Positions 1 to 8,348 of a DNA stretch of 28,957 bases are shown here, piece by piece. The stretch is from an uncultured Clostridium sp. Its GTDB lineage: Bacteria > Bacillota > Clostridia > TANB77 > CAG-508. The position numbers and the translations under genes are program-made. The notes beneath the pieces were generated by a model. That model worked only from the letters and a program-made list of their open reading frames with translations. It searched no databases and was not told the origin of the DNA. The stretch spans positions 1-28,957 of the forward strand of contig USQY01000019.1 of assembly GCA_900557045.1 (NCBI GenBank), written 5' to 3'. The stretch's first letter is position 1; each line of letters starts with the position of its first letter.

Positions 1-629
1 TTCATTTCAAAAGTTTCAGAATTAATTTTTATATAATTCTTATTTTTAATATGTTTTCTAAAAATAGGAATATATGTATTTATTATATATTCTTTTTCTT
101 CTTCTTTTATAAGAAAAAAATCCAGATAATCTATTGAATTAATTTCATTTGGTATATATGTTGTTTTATTTATTCCTAATTTGTTTGCTAATTTTTTTAA
201 ATCTTTATTTTCAAAGCCTATATATTTATTTTCTATTTTTCCATTATTAAATAAGAAGTAGTTTTCATCTTTTATAATATTTGCAATTAGTTTTATGTTG
301 CTGTTTGAAACTAAATTAATATTTATATTTGAACAGTTTATTTGGTTATTTCCGTTTTCTTCTATATATATTTTTAATGGATTTATTGTTTTATTTTTTG
401 TTTCCAATAATATATTAGTTTTATTTATATATGCTGATTTAGAAATATTTTCACTATATTTTTTTATTTCCTCACTTGAAAATATATGTACTAATTTCTC
501 ATTTTTTAACATATACTTCCAAAATAACTGTTCATTTGTTTTTAAAAAATCTGTTTTTATATATACTATAATAAGTAGCATAATAATTAATAGTATAGAA
601 CAACTTATAACTATCTTTTTATTTTTCAT
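1..629 (-). CDS. Membrane-anchored hypothetical protein, N-terminal part (runs off the left edge)
   Basis: The reading frame is open from an ATG at 629 to the window edge, about 209 codons, so the C-terminus is missing. It begins MKNKKIVISCSILLIIMLLI, a short basic start followed by one hydrophobic segment (about residues 5-22). This suggests a single N-terminal membrane anchor or uncleaved signal, with the rest outside the cell. The remainder is rich in Asn, Lys and Ile, with no motif I recognise. An AAAGGA ribosome binding site lies about 8 nt upstream, and the ATG is one base past the rlmB stop, so the gene is translationally coupled to rlmB. That supports a real gene rather than a chance frame. 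Function unknown. Confidence 0.7.
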   Translation of the reverse strand, partial: MKNKKIVISCSILLIIMLLIIVYIKTDFLKTNEQLFWKYMLKNEKLVHIFSSEEIKKYSENISKSAYINKTNILLETKNKTINPLKIYIEENGNNQINCSNININLVSNSNIKLIANIIKDENYFLFNNGKIENKYIGFENKDLKKLANKLGINKTTYIPNEINSIDYLDFFLIKEEEKEYIINTYIPIFRKHIKNKNYIKINSETFEM

Positions 630-630
630 T

Positions 631-1407
631 CTAAATTATCCTTTCATTACGTTGTCTTACAGATTCATATACAACAATACCTGCTGATACAGATGCATTT
701 AAAGATGTAATTTTTCCTTTCATAGGAATTTTTACTAAAAAATCACAATTTTCTTTAACTAATTTACTCATTCCAAATCCTTCACTACCTATTACTATTG
801 CAAGAGAACCTGTTAGGTCTTGATTATAATAGTATTTATTTGTATCTATATCAGTTCCACAAACCCATACATCTTTTTCTTTTAAATATCTTATTGTTTC
901 ATTTATATTATTTACCCTTGCAATCTTCATATGTTCAACAGCTCCTGCCGCAACTTTTGTTACTGTACTATTTACTAAACAAGATCTTCTTTTCGGAATT
1001 ATTATCCCATGAACTCCTGCTGTTTCTGCTGTTCTAATTATAGCCCCTAAATTATGTGGGTCTTCTATTCCATCTAATATTATTATAAAAGGATCTTCTT
1101 TTCTTGATTTAGCACATTCTAATATGTCGTCTATATCACAATATTCATAAGGAGGTACAATTGCTATTACTCCTTGATGATTGTTTGATAATGCCATTTG
1201 TTCAAGTTTTGATTTATTTACTTCAGTTACAATTACTTTTCTTTCTTTTGCCATTGCAATTATTTTGTTTATTGAACCATTTTTTTCTCCATTTGATATA
1301 AATATCTTATTTATATCTCTTCCTGATTCTAATAATTCTATAACGGAATTTCTTCCTTCTACTTGGTCATCGTATTGTTTTTGTTCTGGATTATTTTTTT
1401 TATTCAT
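631..1407 (-). CDS. rlmB: 23S rRNA (guanosine-2'-O-)-methyltransferase RlmB / TrmH-family SPOUT methylase
   Basis: The 258-residue protein has the usual layout of TrmH/RlmB enzymes. An N-terminal substrate-binding domain has the signature GRNSVIELLESGRDINKIFI (residues 18-37). A SpoU domain follows, with motif 1 DGIEDPHNLGAIIRTAETAG, motif 2 IVIGSEGFGMS and motif 3 KIPMKGKITSLNASVSAGIV; motif 3 carries the Asn-Ala-Ser of the knot. The family uses SAM to 2'-O-methylate a guanosine in 23S rRNA. The ATG at 1407 follows an AAGGAAGG ribosome binding site. It lies 21 nt after the lepA stop in the same direction, so the two are probably co-transcribed. Which rRNA or tRNA nucleotide is the target cannot be told from sequence. 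Confidence 0.92.
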   Translation of the reverse strand: MNKKNNPEQKQYDDQVEGRNSVIELLESGRDINKIFISNGEKNGSINKIIAMAKERKVIVTEVNKSKLEQMALSNNHQGVIAIVPPYEYCDIDDILECAKSRKEDPFIIILDGIEDPHNLGAIIRTAETAGVHGIIIPKRRSCLVNSTVTKVAAGAVEHMKIARVNNINETIRYLKEKDVWVCGTDIDTNKYYYNQDLTGSLAIVIGSEGFGMSKLVKENCDFLVKIPMKGKITSLNASVSAGIVVYESVRQRNERII

Positions 1408-1428
1408 GATTTTTTCCTTCCTTTTTTA

Positions 1429-3240
1429 TCACTCTTCATTCAACTTAAGCACACTCAAAAATGCCTCTTGTGGGATATCTACATTTCCAATTTGTCTCAT
1501 CTTTTTCTTACCTTTTTTCTGCTTTTCCAACAATTTTTTCTTTCTAGTAATATCTCCACCATAACATTTAGCAAGTACATCTTTTCTCATAGCAGAGATA
1601 GTTTCTCTTGCAATAATTTTTCCACCAATAACAGCTTGAATAGGGATGCTGAATAATTGTCTTGGAATAACAGTTTTTAATTTTTCTACCATTTTCTTTC
1701 CACGTTCATAACTAGAATCTTTATGTACTATAAATGATAATGCATCTACACTTTCACCATTTACCCAAATATCTAGTTTTACCAAATCTGATCTTCTATA
1801 TTCTTTAAATTCATAATCAAATGATGCATATCCTTTTGTTTTTGATTTTAAGCTATCAAAGAAATCATATATTATTTCATTTAATGGCAATTCATATATC
1901 AATGTTACTCTATTGCTATCTAAATATTTCATATCTATATATATTCCACGTCTGTTTTGACATATTTCCATTATATTTCCAACATAATCTTTTGGTGTAA
2001 TGATTTCTGCTGTAACAAAAGGTTCTTCTATAAAAGATATGTCATTAGGTGCTGGTAATTCTGAAGGATTATATAATTCAATTACTTCTCCATCTGTTTT
2101 ATGTACTTTATATATAACTGATGGTGATGTTGTAATCAAACTTAAATCAAATTCTCTGTCTAATCTTTCTTGAATAATTTCTAAATGAAGTAATCCTAAA
2201 AAACCACATCTAAATCCAAAGCCTAATGCTGCAGATGTTTCTTGTTCATATTCTAATGCTGCGTCATTCAATTTTAATTTTTCTAACGCAACCTTTAGAT
2301 TCTCATAATCACTTCCATCCATTGGATATAATCCACAATATACCATTGGATTTACTTTTTTATACCCTGGAAGTGGCTCAGATGCCGGGTTTTCTTTTAA
2401 TGTTATCGTATCACCTACTCTTATATCTGATAATGTTTTTATACTTGCTGCAATATATCCAACTTCACCTGCTTCTAGTTTTTCTGTTGGAACATATGTA
2501 CCTGGTTCAAAATATCCTAATTCTGTAACTGTAAATGTTTTATTTGATGCCATTAATAAAATTTCATCTCCAACTTTAACAGTTCCATCTTTTACTCTTA
2601 CATATGCAAGTGCACCTTTGTAATTATCATATATAGAGTCGAAAATTAAACATTTTAAATTAGCATTTTCATCTCCTTTTGGAGCTGGTATATCTGTTAC
2701 AATTCTTTCTAAAACTTCATCAACATTTAAACCTGTTTTAGCTGATATACATGGTGCATCTTGTGCTGGAATTCCTATTATATCTTCAATTTCATTTTTT
2801 ATTTCATCAGGTCTTGCACTTGGTAAATCTATTTTATTTAAAACAGGTAATATTTCCAAATTGTTATCTAATGCTAAATACACATTTGCAAGTGTTTGTG
2901 CTTCAACGCCTTGACTTGAATCTACAACTAAAATAGCACCATCACATGCTGCTAAACTTCTAGATACTTCATAATTAAAATCCACATGACCTGGTGTATC
3001 TATTAAATTAAACTCATATTCTTTTCCATTTTTCGCTTTATATAACATTCTAACAGCTTGAGATTTAATTGTAATTCCTCTTTCACGTTCTATATCCATA
3101 TTATCTAAAACTTGACTTTCCATTTCTCTTTTTGAAAGAACACCTGTCATTTCAATTAATCTATCTGCTAATGTAGATTTTCCATGATCTATATGTGCTA
3201 TAATACTGAAATTTCTTATATATTGTTTTCTATCTTCCAT
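1429..3240 (-). CDS. lepA: Elongation factor 4 (LepA), ribosome back-translocase GTPase
   Basis: LepA is a translational GTPase that acts on stalled or maturing ribosomes. The G1 motif AHIDHGKST is near the N-terminus, followed by RERGITIKSQ (switch I), DTPGHVDF (G3) and NKIDLP (G4). The characteristic C-terminal domain ends with KLLEKQKKGKKKMRQIGNVD. From the ATG at 3240 the protein is 603 residues, the normal length. The frame extends seven codons upstream to a TTG at 3261. I chose 3240 because AAGGAGG sits 5-7 nt before it, and those bases would be inside the coding region with the longer start. It precedes rlmB in one transcription unit. Confidence 0.97.
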   Translation of the reverse strand: MEDRKQYIRNFSIIAHIDHGKSTLADRLIEMTGVLSKREMESQVLDNMDIERERGITIKSQAVRMLYKAKNGKEYEFNLIDTPGHVDFNYEVSRSLAACDGAILVVDSSQGVEAQTLANVYLALDNNLEILPVLNKIDLPSARPDEIKNEIEDIIGIPAQDAPCISAKTGLNVDEVLERIVTDIPAPKGDENANLKCLIFDSIYDNYKGALAYVRVKDGTVKVGDEILLMASNKTFTVTELGYFEPGTYVPTEKLEAGEVGYIAASIKTLSDIRVGDTITLKENPASEPLPGYKKVNPMVYCGLYPMDGSDYENLKVALEKLKLNDAALEYEQETSAALGFGFRCGFLGLLHLEIIQERLDREFDLSLITTSPSVIYKVHKTDGEVIELYNPSELPAPNDISFIEEPFVTAEIITPKDYVGNIMEICQNRRGIYIDMKYLDSNRVTLIYELPLNEIIYDFFDSLKSKTKGYASFDYEFKEYRRSDLVKLDIWVNGESVDALSFIVHKDSSYERGKKMVEKLKTVIPRQLFSIPIQAVIGGKIIARETISAMRKDVLAKCYGGDITRKKKLLEKQKKGKKKMRQIGNVDIPQEAFLSVLKLNEE

Positions 3241-3333
3241 GTATTTCCTCCTTATGTTCAATAATTAAATTTATATATTTTTATTTTTTAACTTTTGATC
3301 ACATTTTAACATTTTATTTATTAATTGTTTTTA

Positions 3334-3362
3334 ATTTTAACATAAGTTAAGTAATTTATCAA
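3334..3362 (-). promoter_or_regulatory. SigA-type promoter for lepA-rlmB
   Basis: On the minus strand TTGATA (-35) and TAAAAT (-10) are separated by exactly 17 nt. They lie about 95 nt upstream of the lepA start with no other gene between. Each hexamer is one mismatch from consensus. Confidence 0.6.
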
Positions 3363-3375
3363 CAACAAGAAAAGT

Positions 3376-3400
3376 AGCAGTGTTGATATATAACACTGCT
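3376..3400 (-). terminator. Intrinsic terminator of the hypothetical gene at 3414-3908
   Basis: A perfect 9-bp stem, AGCAGTGTT / AACACTGCT, has a 7-nt loop. It lies 13 nt after the stop codon and is followed on the minus strand by the T-rich run ACTTTTCTTG. It separates this gene from the lepA promoter just downstream. Confidence 0.75.
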
Positions 3401-3413
3401 ATCAAAAAACAAA

Positions 3414-3908
3414 TTAGTCTTTGTTTCCCCACCATGAGATATTCATACCTTGTATGGTCAATCTTACCTTGAAACCTTCTAAATTAAGAGCTTCCTTAAT
3501 GCATTCTAAAACAATTGCCTGTTCTTTTGAATATTCACTGTTTTCGTCAGGCATTGTTGATTCAATTTCATTGAATTTATCAACTATTTTTATAATAAGT
3601 TGATCACCTTCTTCAAGAAAATTGTTTGTTTGTGCATTTTCTTCTTCACGCTCTGTTGATTCTTTTGACAACTTCCTTTTCAGTTTTTTTTGTATAACTT
3701 TTGGATATTCCATTCGTATTATATTTTCTCTAAAAAAGAAATTTCCCTTATCAAAAGGAAAGAAAAAGAATGCATCTTTGTATCTTATTCTCACAAGATT
3801 GAAAATATCACCTAATAATTCTTCTGCTATCCTCCGTAGGTTTTCGTCCTTTTTTCTTGCTAACTCTCTAGCAAGACAGTCTTTTTTTGTAATCTGTTGT
3901 TCGTCCAT
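3414..3908 (-). CDS. Hypothetical protein (164 aa) with atypical codon usage
   Basis: I do not recognise the family. The protein is soluble and highly charged. It has an acidic/basic helical N-terminal half, a phenylalanine-rich patch (residues 47-59, FFFFPFDKGNFFF) and a C-terminal part ending NISWWGNKD. The gene looks real: the ATG at 3908 has AGGAGG 8 nt upstream, a consensus promoter at 3986-4015 and its own terminator. It is a single-gene unit between core genes. Codon use differs from its neighbours, with more GAC, CTG, CGA and AGG. It also holds the in-frame pair CGG-AGG at codons 25-26 (CGG at 3834-3836). Skipping the C of that CGG, as happens in addA, spoIID and sigF, would give GGA GGA TAG and stop almost at once. 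Recent acquisition by transfer is plausible. Confidence 0.7.
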   Translation of the reverse strand: MDEQQITKKDCLARELARKKDENLRRIAEELLGDIFNLVRIRYKDAFFFFPFDKGNFFFRENIIRMEYPKVIQKKLKRKLSKESTEREEENAQTNNFLEEGDQLIIKIVDKFNEIESTMPDENSEYSKEQAIVLECIKEALNLEGFKVRLTIQGMNISWWGNKD

Positions 3909-3985
3909 GGTGTTTTTACCTCCTAATATTTTTTCAATATGACTTAGGAAATATAATTGGTGAATTTATCACATTGACATTTATT

Positions 3986-4015
3986 ATTGTACCACATTAT
4001 GTTTACGCTTGTCAA
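3986..4015 (-). promoter_or_regulatory. Consensus SigA promoter of the hypothetical gene
   Basis: On the minus strand TTGACA (4015-4010) and TACAAT (3991-3986) are separated by 18 nt, about 80 nt before the start codon. The -35 is a perfect match and the -10 has one mismatch, so high constitutive activity is likely. Confidence 0.65.
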
Positions 4016-4033
4016 CCTTTATACACTTTCAAA

Positions 4034-4075
4034 CAGGTCTAAGACATGGAAAATTTTTTTCATGTCTTAGACCTG
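4034..4075. repeat. Perfect 15-bp inverted repeat in the divergent intergenic region
   Basis: CAGGTCTAAGACATG (4034-4048) is repeated in perfect inverse at 4061-4075 around a 12-nt A/T loop. It lies between the -35 of the leftward hypothetical gene and the -35 of tsaE. Neither side has a proper terminal U-tract and no upstream gene needs terminating, so an operator or a residual terminator are both possible. Confidence 0.7.
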
Positions 4076-4114
4076 ACTTTCAAAATCCTTATTTAAAAAA
4101 TCTTTTTCCAGCCC

Positions 4115-4143
4115 TTTACAAACCCACACAATTAATATAAAAT
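4115..4143 (+). promoter_or_regulatory. SigA-type promoter for tsaE-tsaB-rimI-lon-like
   Basis: TTTACA and TAAAAT are separated by 17 nt and end 35 nt before the tsaE ATG. Each hexamer has one mismatch. It is the only good candidate ahead of the four-gene rightward operon. Confidence 0.5.
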
Positions 4144-4178
4144 AGACCATAGAAAAATAACTATAAAAAGGCGGAAAT

Positions 4179-4649
4179 ATGTATAATTTTGTTTCAAAAA
4201 ATGAAAATAACACTATCGAATTTGCTTACAATTTAGCAAAATACTTAAAAAAAGGAAATATTATAGTATTATCAGGAGATTTAGGCTCAGGCAAAACCAA
4301 ATTTACCCAAGGAATTTTAAAATATTTTGGATTAGAAAATGAAATATCTAGTCCTACTTTCACAATTGTTAATGAATATAACACAAACAGTACAAATATA
4401 TATCATTTTGATGTATATAGATTATCAGACAGTGATGAATTTTATGCAATAGGTGGAGAGGAATATTTTAATAATGGAATTTGTATTATCGAATGGGGCG
4501 AAATTATTGAAGATATCTTACCTGATGATTATATAAAAATTTCTTTTTCAAAAGATAATAATAATGAAAATTATCGTAATTTAAAAATTGAAGCATTTGG
4601 TGAAAATTCAAAATCAATAATATCTAATTTGAATATAACTAAAAGCTAA
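4179..4649 (+). CDS. tsaE: tRNA threonylcarbamoyladenosine biosynthesis ATPase TsaE
   Basis: TsaE is the small P-loop ATPase that works with TsaB and TsaD to transfer threonylcarbamoyl to A37 of ANN-decoding tRNAs. The Walker A motif GDLGSGKT is at residues 33-40. It is followed by the family signatures SSPTFTIVNEY and HFDVYRL, and by IIEWGE near residue 107. Length is 156 residues, normal for the family. The ATG follows AAAGGCGG. It is first in an operon with tsaB (28 nt away) and rimI, the standard Firmicutes arrangement. The third usual partner, tsaD, is not in this window. Confidence 0.95.
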   Translation: MYNFVSKNENNTIEFAYNLAKYLKKGNIIVLSGDLGSGKTKFTQGILKYFGLENEISSPTFTIVNEYNTNSTNIYHFDVYRLSDSDEFYAIGGEEYFNNGICIIEWGEIIEDILPDDYIKISFSKDNNNENYRNLKIEAFGENSKSIISNLNITKS

Positions 4650-4677
4650 ATTAAATAATATAAAAGGAGGAAAAATC

Positions 4678-5403
4678 TTGAAAATTTTGGCAATAGATAC
4701 ATCTTCTAAAATATGTTCTGTTTCTATTTTGGAAGATAACAAACTTATAATAGAAAAACATAATAATGATGAAAAAACACATTCTCAAAAACTTATGCCC
4801 TTAATAGATATAACTTTTAAAGAAGCAAATTTATGTTTAGATGATATTGATTTATTAGCATGTTGTCAAGGTCCTGGTTCTTTTACTGGAATTAGAATTG
4901 GAATTTCTACTGTAAAAGCATTTGCAGATGTAAAAAACATTCCAATTATTGGAGTTACTTCTCTTGAATCACTTGCTTATAATATTAAAGAAAATGCTTT
5001 AATTGCAACTATTATTGATGCTAAAAATAATAATGTTTATTTTGCATTATATAATTATAACTCAAATACTAAAACATATTCATCTATTTGTGAACCAAGA
5101 GCAGATAATATTGATAATATCATTGAAATTATTAATACTAATATGGGAAATGTAAAACAAAATTATTCTAATAATAAACTAATTTTAGTTGGTGATGGAG
5201 CTATTGTAAATAAAGAATTATTGAAAAATAAGATTTCAAATTGCAATTTTGCTTCAGACTCTAGCAATATACAAACAAGTATTAGTGTAGGATTATCTGC
5301 ATTTGATAAATATAATTCTAATTCATATGTGCCTTGTTACACTGTTTCGCCAATTTACTTAAAAAAATCACAAGCTGAACGTACATTAAGTGGTGAAAAA
5401 TAA
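4678..5403 (+). CDS. tsaB: tRNA threonylcarbamoyladenosine biosynthesis protein TsaB
   Basis: TsaB is the catalytically inactive ASKHA-fold partner of TsaD in t6A synthesis. The N-terminus ILAIDTSSKICSVSILEDN is typical, followed by HSQKLMPLI (residues 36-44) and the hallmark GPGSFTGIRIG (residues 65-75). Length is 241 residues. The start is a TTG, chosen because AAAGGAGG stands 7 nt upstream and the conserved MKILAIDTS begins there. It lies between tsaE and rimI with short gaps, so the three should be made together. Confidence 0.95.
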   Translation: MKILAIDTSSKICSVSILEDNKLIIEKHNNDEKTHSQKLMPLIDITFKEANLCLDDIDLLACCQGPGSFTGIRIGISTVKAFADVKNIPIIGVTSLESLAYNIKENALIATIIDAKNNNVYFALYNYNSNTKTYSSICEPRADNIDNIIEIINTNMGNVKQNYSNNKLILVGDGAIVNKELLKNKISNCNFASDSSNIQTSISVGLSAFDKYNSNSYVPCYTVSPIYLKKSQAERTLSGEK

Positions 5404-5429
5404 AAATTGTTAGACTAAAGGAGCATTAA

Positions 5430-5879
5430 ATGAGTTATAATAACATAGAAATCTCAAAAATGACTATATCTGATTTTGAAGAAATATCTTCTACTTTATT
5501 AAAAGACTTTGATGATTTTTGGCAACCTTCCACATTAAAAAAAGAATTGCAAAATGAAAATTCTTATTATATAGTTGCCAGATATTTGTCTGAAATTGTT
5601 GGTTTTGCAGGAATAAAAGCAGTTTTAGATGAAGCAGATATTATGAATATTGTTACCAAAAAATCAAAAAGAAATTTAGGAATTGGTAGCTGTTTATTAA
5701 AAAATTTAATAGATATATCAAAGGAAAATGATATAAAAAAGTTAACACTTGAAGTTAATTATAAAAACACAAGTGCTATACATTTATATAAAAAATTTAA
5801 TTTTAAAGAAATTGCTGTTAGACAAAAATATTATAGAAATGTTGATGATGCAATTATTATGCAATTAAATATTTTTTAA
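5430..5879 (+). CDS. rimI: GNAT acetyltransferase, RimI-type (ribosomal protein S18 alanine acetyltransferase)
   Basis: The 149-residue protein is a single GNAT domain. The acetyl-CoA-binding loop RNLGIGSCLL (about residues 75-84) follows the core strand EADIMNIVTKKSKR, and the C-terminal LEVNYKNTSAIHLYKKFNF is typical of RimI. RimI acetylates the N-terminal alanine of ribosomal protein S18, and in many genomes rimI sits between tsaB and tsaD as part of the t6A gene cluster. The position after tsaB, 26 nt downstream with a GGAG ribosome binding site, supports the assignment over a generic GNAT. The true substrate in this organism is inferred. Confidence 0.85.
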   Translation: MSYNNIEISKMTISDFEEISSTLLKDFDDFWQPSTLKKELQNENSYYIVARYLSEIVGFAGIKAVLDEADIMNIVTKKSKRNLGIGSCLLKNLIDISKENDIKKLTLEVNYKNTSAIHLYKKFNFKEIAVRQKYYRNVDDAIIMQLNIF

Positions 5880-5891
5880 AAGGAGGAACAA

Positions 5892-8279
5892 ATGAAAAAA
5901 AGTAATGAACTATCTTACAAGGATTTAAAAATGATCTGTAATCCAGATTTATTCCAGTTTGAAACAACAGATGAACTAGAACCTATAAACACAGGAATTG
6001 GTCAAGACCGTGGTATCAAGGCTTTAGAATTTGGTATTAATGTTGATATTAAAGGTTATAATTTATATTTAGAAGGTCCTAGTGGTGTTGGTAAAACAAT
6101 GTATACTAAAAATTATCTTGATAAAATTTGTAAAAAGAAAAAAACACCTAATGATTGGTGTTATATTTACAATTTTGATGACCCTAATGAACCTGTTGCC
6201 GTTTCTTTGGCTGCAGGGCAAGGTAAAGAGTTTAAAGAAACTATGGATTCTTTTATAAAAGACATTCAAGTTGATATAAAAAATACTTTTAATAATGATG
6301 ATTTTGAAAAAGAAAAAGCTCTAATAAAAAATGAATATGAAGAAAAAAGAAATGTACTTATGGAAAAATTGAATAAAAAATCTGAAAAATATGGATTTCA
6401 AGTTAAATCTGCCCAAAATGGTATATACATGATGCCTATTTTAGATGGAAAAACTATTGAACAAGAAGATTTTGAAAAATTAGATGATTCATTAAAACAA
6501 GAGTTTGAAGCTAAATCTGTAATTGTTCAAGAACATATAATTCAAGCTATTGGTGAAATTAAGGAAATCGAGAAACAAACAGAAAAAAGATTACAAGAAT
6601 GGCAATCTAATATTGCTTTACTTACAGTTAATCAACATATAAATTATATAAAATCAAAATTTAAAAGAAATAAAAAAATTACAAAATTTTTAGATAATGT
6701 AAAAAAAGATATTTTAAAAAATGTAAATTACTTTTTAGCAGAACCTACTCAAGAACAACAGCCACAACCATCTGGCCCTAGAATGGATTTACCAAAACCT
6801 TGGCTTAATTATAGAGTAAATCTTTTTGTTGACAATAGTGAACAAGAAGGTGCTCCTGTAATAATGGATTCTAATTATGCATATCATAATATATTTGGAA
6901 AATTGGAATATGAAAACTATTATGGTGCTTTAAAAACTGATTATACTATGTTAAAACCTGGTTTATTACATGAAGCAAATGGTGGTTACATTATATTCCA
7001 AGCAAAAGATTTATTAGCAAATGGAGCATGTTATGAAGCTTTAAAAAAAGCTTTGCGTATGAAAGAATTATTAATTGATAATACTGCTGATCAACGTACA
7101 AGTATGGTAATGGTATCTTTGAAACCTGAACCTATTCCACTTGATTTAAAGGTGATTTTAGTAGGTAATGAACAAATATATCAAACACTACTTGCTTTAG
7201 ATGAAGATTTTAGAAAATTATTTAAAATAAAAGTTGAATTCGAAGATACTTCTGAAAATAATTTAGAAAATATGATTAAAATTGCTAGGTTTATTCGTGG
7301 TTTTTGTGAACAAGAAGATTTACTACCTTTAGATAAAACAGCTGTTGCTAAAGTAATGGAATATTCCTCAAGATTGGCTGATGATAAAGAAAAATTATCT
7401 ACACGTTTTAATGATTTAGCACAAATAATTGGTGAAGCTGCAACATGGGCTAAAATGGCTAAAGCAAAAGTAGTTTCAGGAGAATTTGTTGATAAGGCCT
7501 TAGCAGAAAGAATTGAAAGAATAAAAAAATATGATTCTCGTTATTTAGAAATGATCAAAGAAAACACTTTATTAATTAATACTTCTGGATTTGAAGTTGG
7601 TCAAATAAATGGGTTAACTGTTTTAAGTATTGGTGACTATTCTTTTGGAAAACCCGCAAAAATAACAGCAAATACTTATACTGGAAAATCTGGAATTATA
7701 AATATTGAGCGTGAAGTTGAACTTTCTGGTTCTACCCATTCAAAAGGTGTTTACATTTTGAGTGGATATTTAGGTGAAATGTTTGCACAAGATATACCTC
7801 TTTCTTTAACTGCTAGTATATGTTTTGAACAATTATATAATGGTGTTGATGGTGATAGTGCTTCTAGTACAGAATTATATGCTATACTTTCTAGTTTATC
7901 TGGAGTTCCTATAAATCAATCTCTAGCAGTTACTGGTTCTGTAAACCAAAAAGGTGAAATTCAACCTATTGGTGGTGTTAATGAAAAAATTGAAGGCTTC
8001 TTCCAAATTTGTAAAATACGTGGATTAAATGGTTCTCATGGTGTTATTATTCCTATTCAAAATAAGAAAAACTTGAATTTATCTGATGAAGTTTTAGAGG
8101 CTGTGAAATCTAAGGAATTTCATATTTACGCTATTTCCACTATAGAAGAAGGTATTGAACTTTTAACAGGAGTTCCTGCTGGAAAAAAAGATAGTAATGG
8201 AAGATTTCCTGCTGGTAGTATTAATTATTTAGCTTATGAAAAATTAAAAAAATATGCTAAAATAAGTAAAGATATTTAA
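5892..8279 (+). CDS. Lon-family ATP-dependent protease (AAA_32 / YcbZ-LonC type)
   Basis: The 795-residue protein resembles the cytosolic Lon-like proteases that carry an AAA_32 ATPase domain and lack the classical Lon N-domain. Walker A is GPSGVGKT (residues 62-69). A long charged helical insertion (about 125-260) separates it from the rest of the ATPase core, including LLHEANGGYIIFQAKDLL. The C-terminal Lon protease domain holds the catalytic Ser in DGDSAS (about residue 656) and the catalytic Lys in GGVNEKIEGFF (about residue 699), so it should be an active Ser-Lys protease. It starts 12 nt after rimI with AAAAGGAGG, so it belongs to the same operon. It is not the usual tsaD neighbour. Confidence 0.88.
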   Translation: MKKSNELSYKDLKMICNPDLFQFETTDELEPINTGIGQDRGIKALEFGINVDIKGYNLYLEGPSGVGKTMYTKNYLDKICKKKKTPNDWCYIYNFDDPNEPVAVSLAAGQGKEFKETMDSFIKDIQVDIKNTFNNDDFEKEKALIKNEYEEKRNVLMEKLNKKSEKYGFQVKSAQNGIYMMPILDGKTIEQEDFEKLDDSLKQEFEAKSVIVQEHIIQAIGEIKEIEKQTEKRLQEWQSNIALLTVNQHINYIKSKFKRNKKITKFLDNVKKDILKNVNYFLAEPTQEQQPQPSGPRMDLPKPWLNYRVNLFVDNSEQEGAPVIMDSNYAYHNIFGKLEYENYYGALKTDYTMLKPGLLHEANGGYIIFQAKDLLANGACYEALKKALRMKELLIDNTADQRTSMVMVSLKPEPIPLDLKVILVGNEQIYQTLLALDEDFRKLFKIKVEFEDTSENNLENMIKIARFIRGFCEQEDLLPLDKTAVAKVMEYSSRLADDKEKLSTRFNDLAQIIGEAATWAKMAKAKVVSGEFVDKALAERIERIKKYDSRYLEMIKENTLLINTSGFEVGQINGLTVLSIGDYSFGKPAKITANTYTGKSGIINIEREVELSGSTHSKGVYILSGYLGEMFAQDIPLSLTASICFEQLYNGVDGDSASSTELYAILSSLSGVPINQSLAVTGSVNQKGEIQPIGGVNEKIEGFFQICKIRGLNGSHGVIIPIQNKKNLNLSDEVLEAVKSKEFHIYAISTIEEGIELLTGVPAGKKDSNGRFPAGSINYLAYEKLKKYAKISKDI

Positions 8280-8293
8280 TAAAATTAATTACA

Positions 8294-8325
8294 AAGACCT
8301 AAATTAAATTCAAAATTTAGGTCTA
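8294..8325. terminator. Hairpin between the convergent lon-like and nadD-like genes
   Basis: AGACCTAAATT (8295-8305) and AATTTAGGTCT (8314-8324) form a perfect 11-bp stem 15 nt after the protease stop codon. The weak U-tract on either side suggests a modest bidirectional terminator serving both converging units. Confidence 0.65.
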
Positions 8326-8348
8326 TTAGTTTATTTCTGTAATACTAT

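Noticed and set aside
295..687. A 130-residue frame on the plus strand, rich in Phe and Ile
   Set aside because: It is the antisense shadow of the partial gene at 1-629 and the 3' end of rlmB, with no ribosome binding site. The same applies to the other low-complexity plus-strand frames opposite lepA, trmD, rplS and addA.
3241..3261. TTG start for lepA seven codons upstream
   Set aside because: It would place the AGGAGG ribosome binding site inside the coding sequence, and LepA proteins begin near the ATG at 3240.
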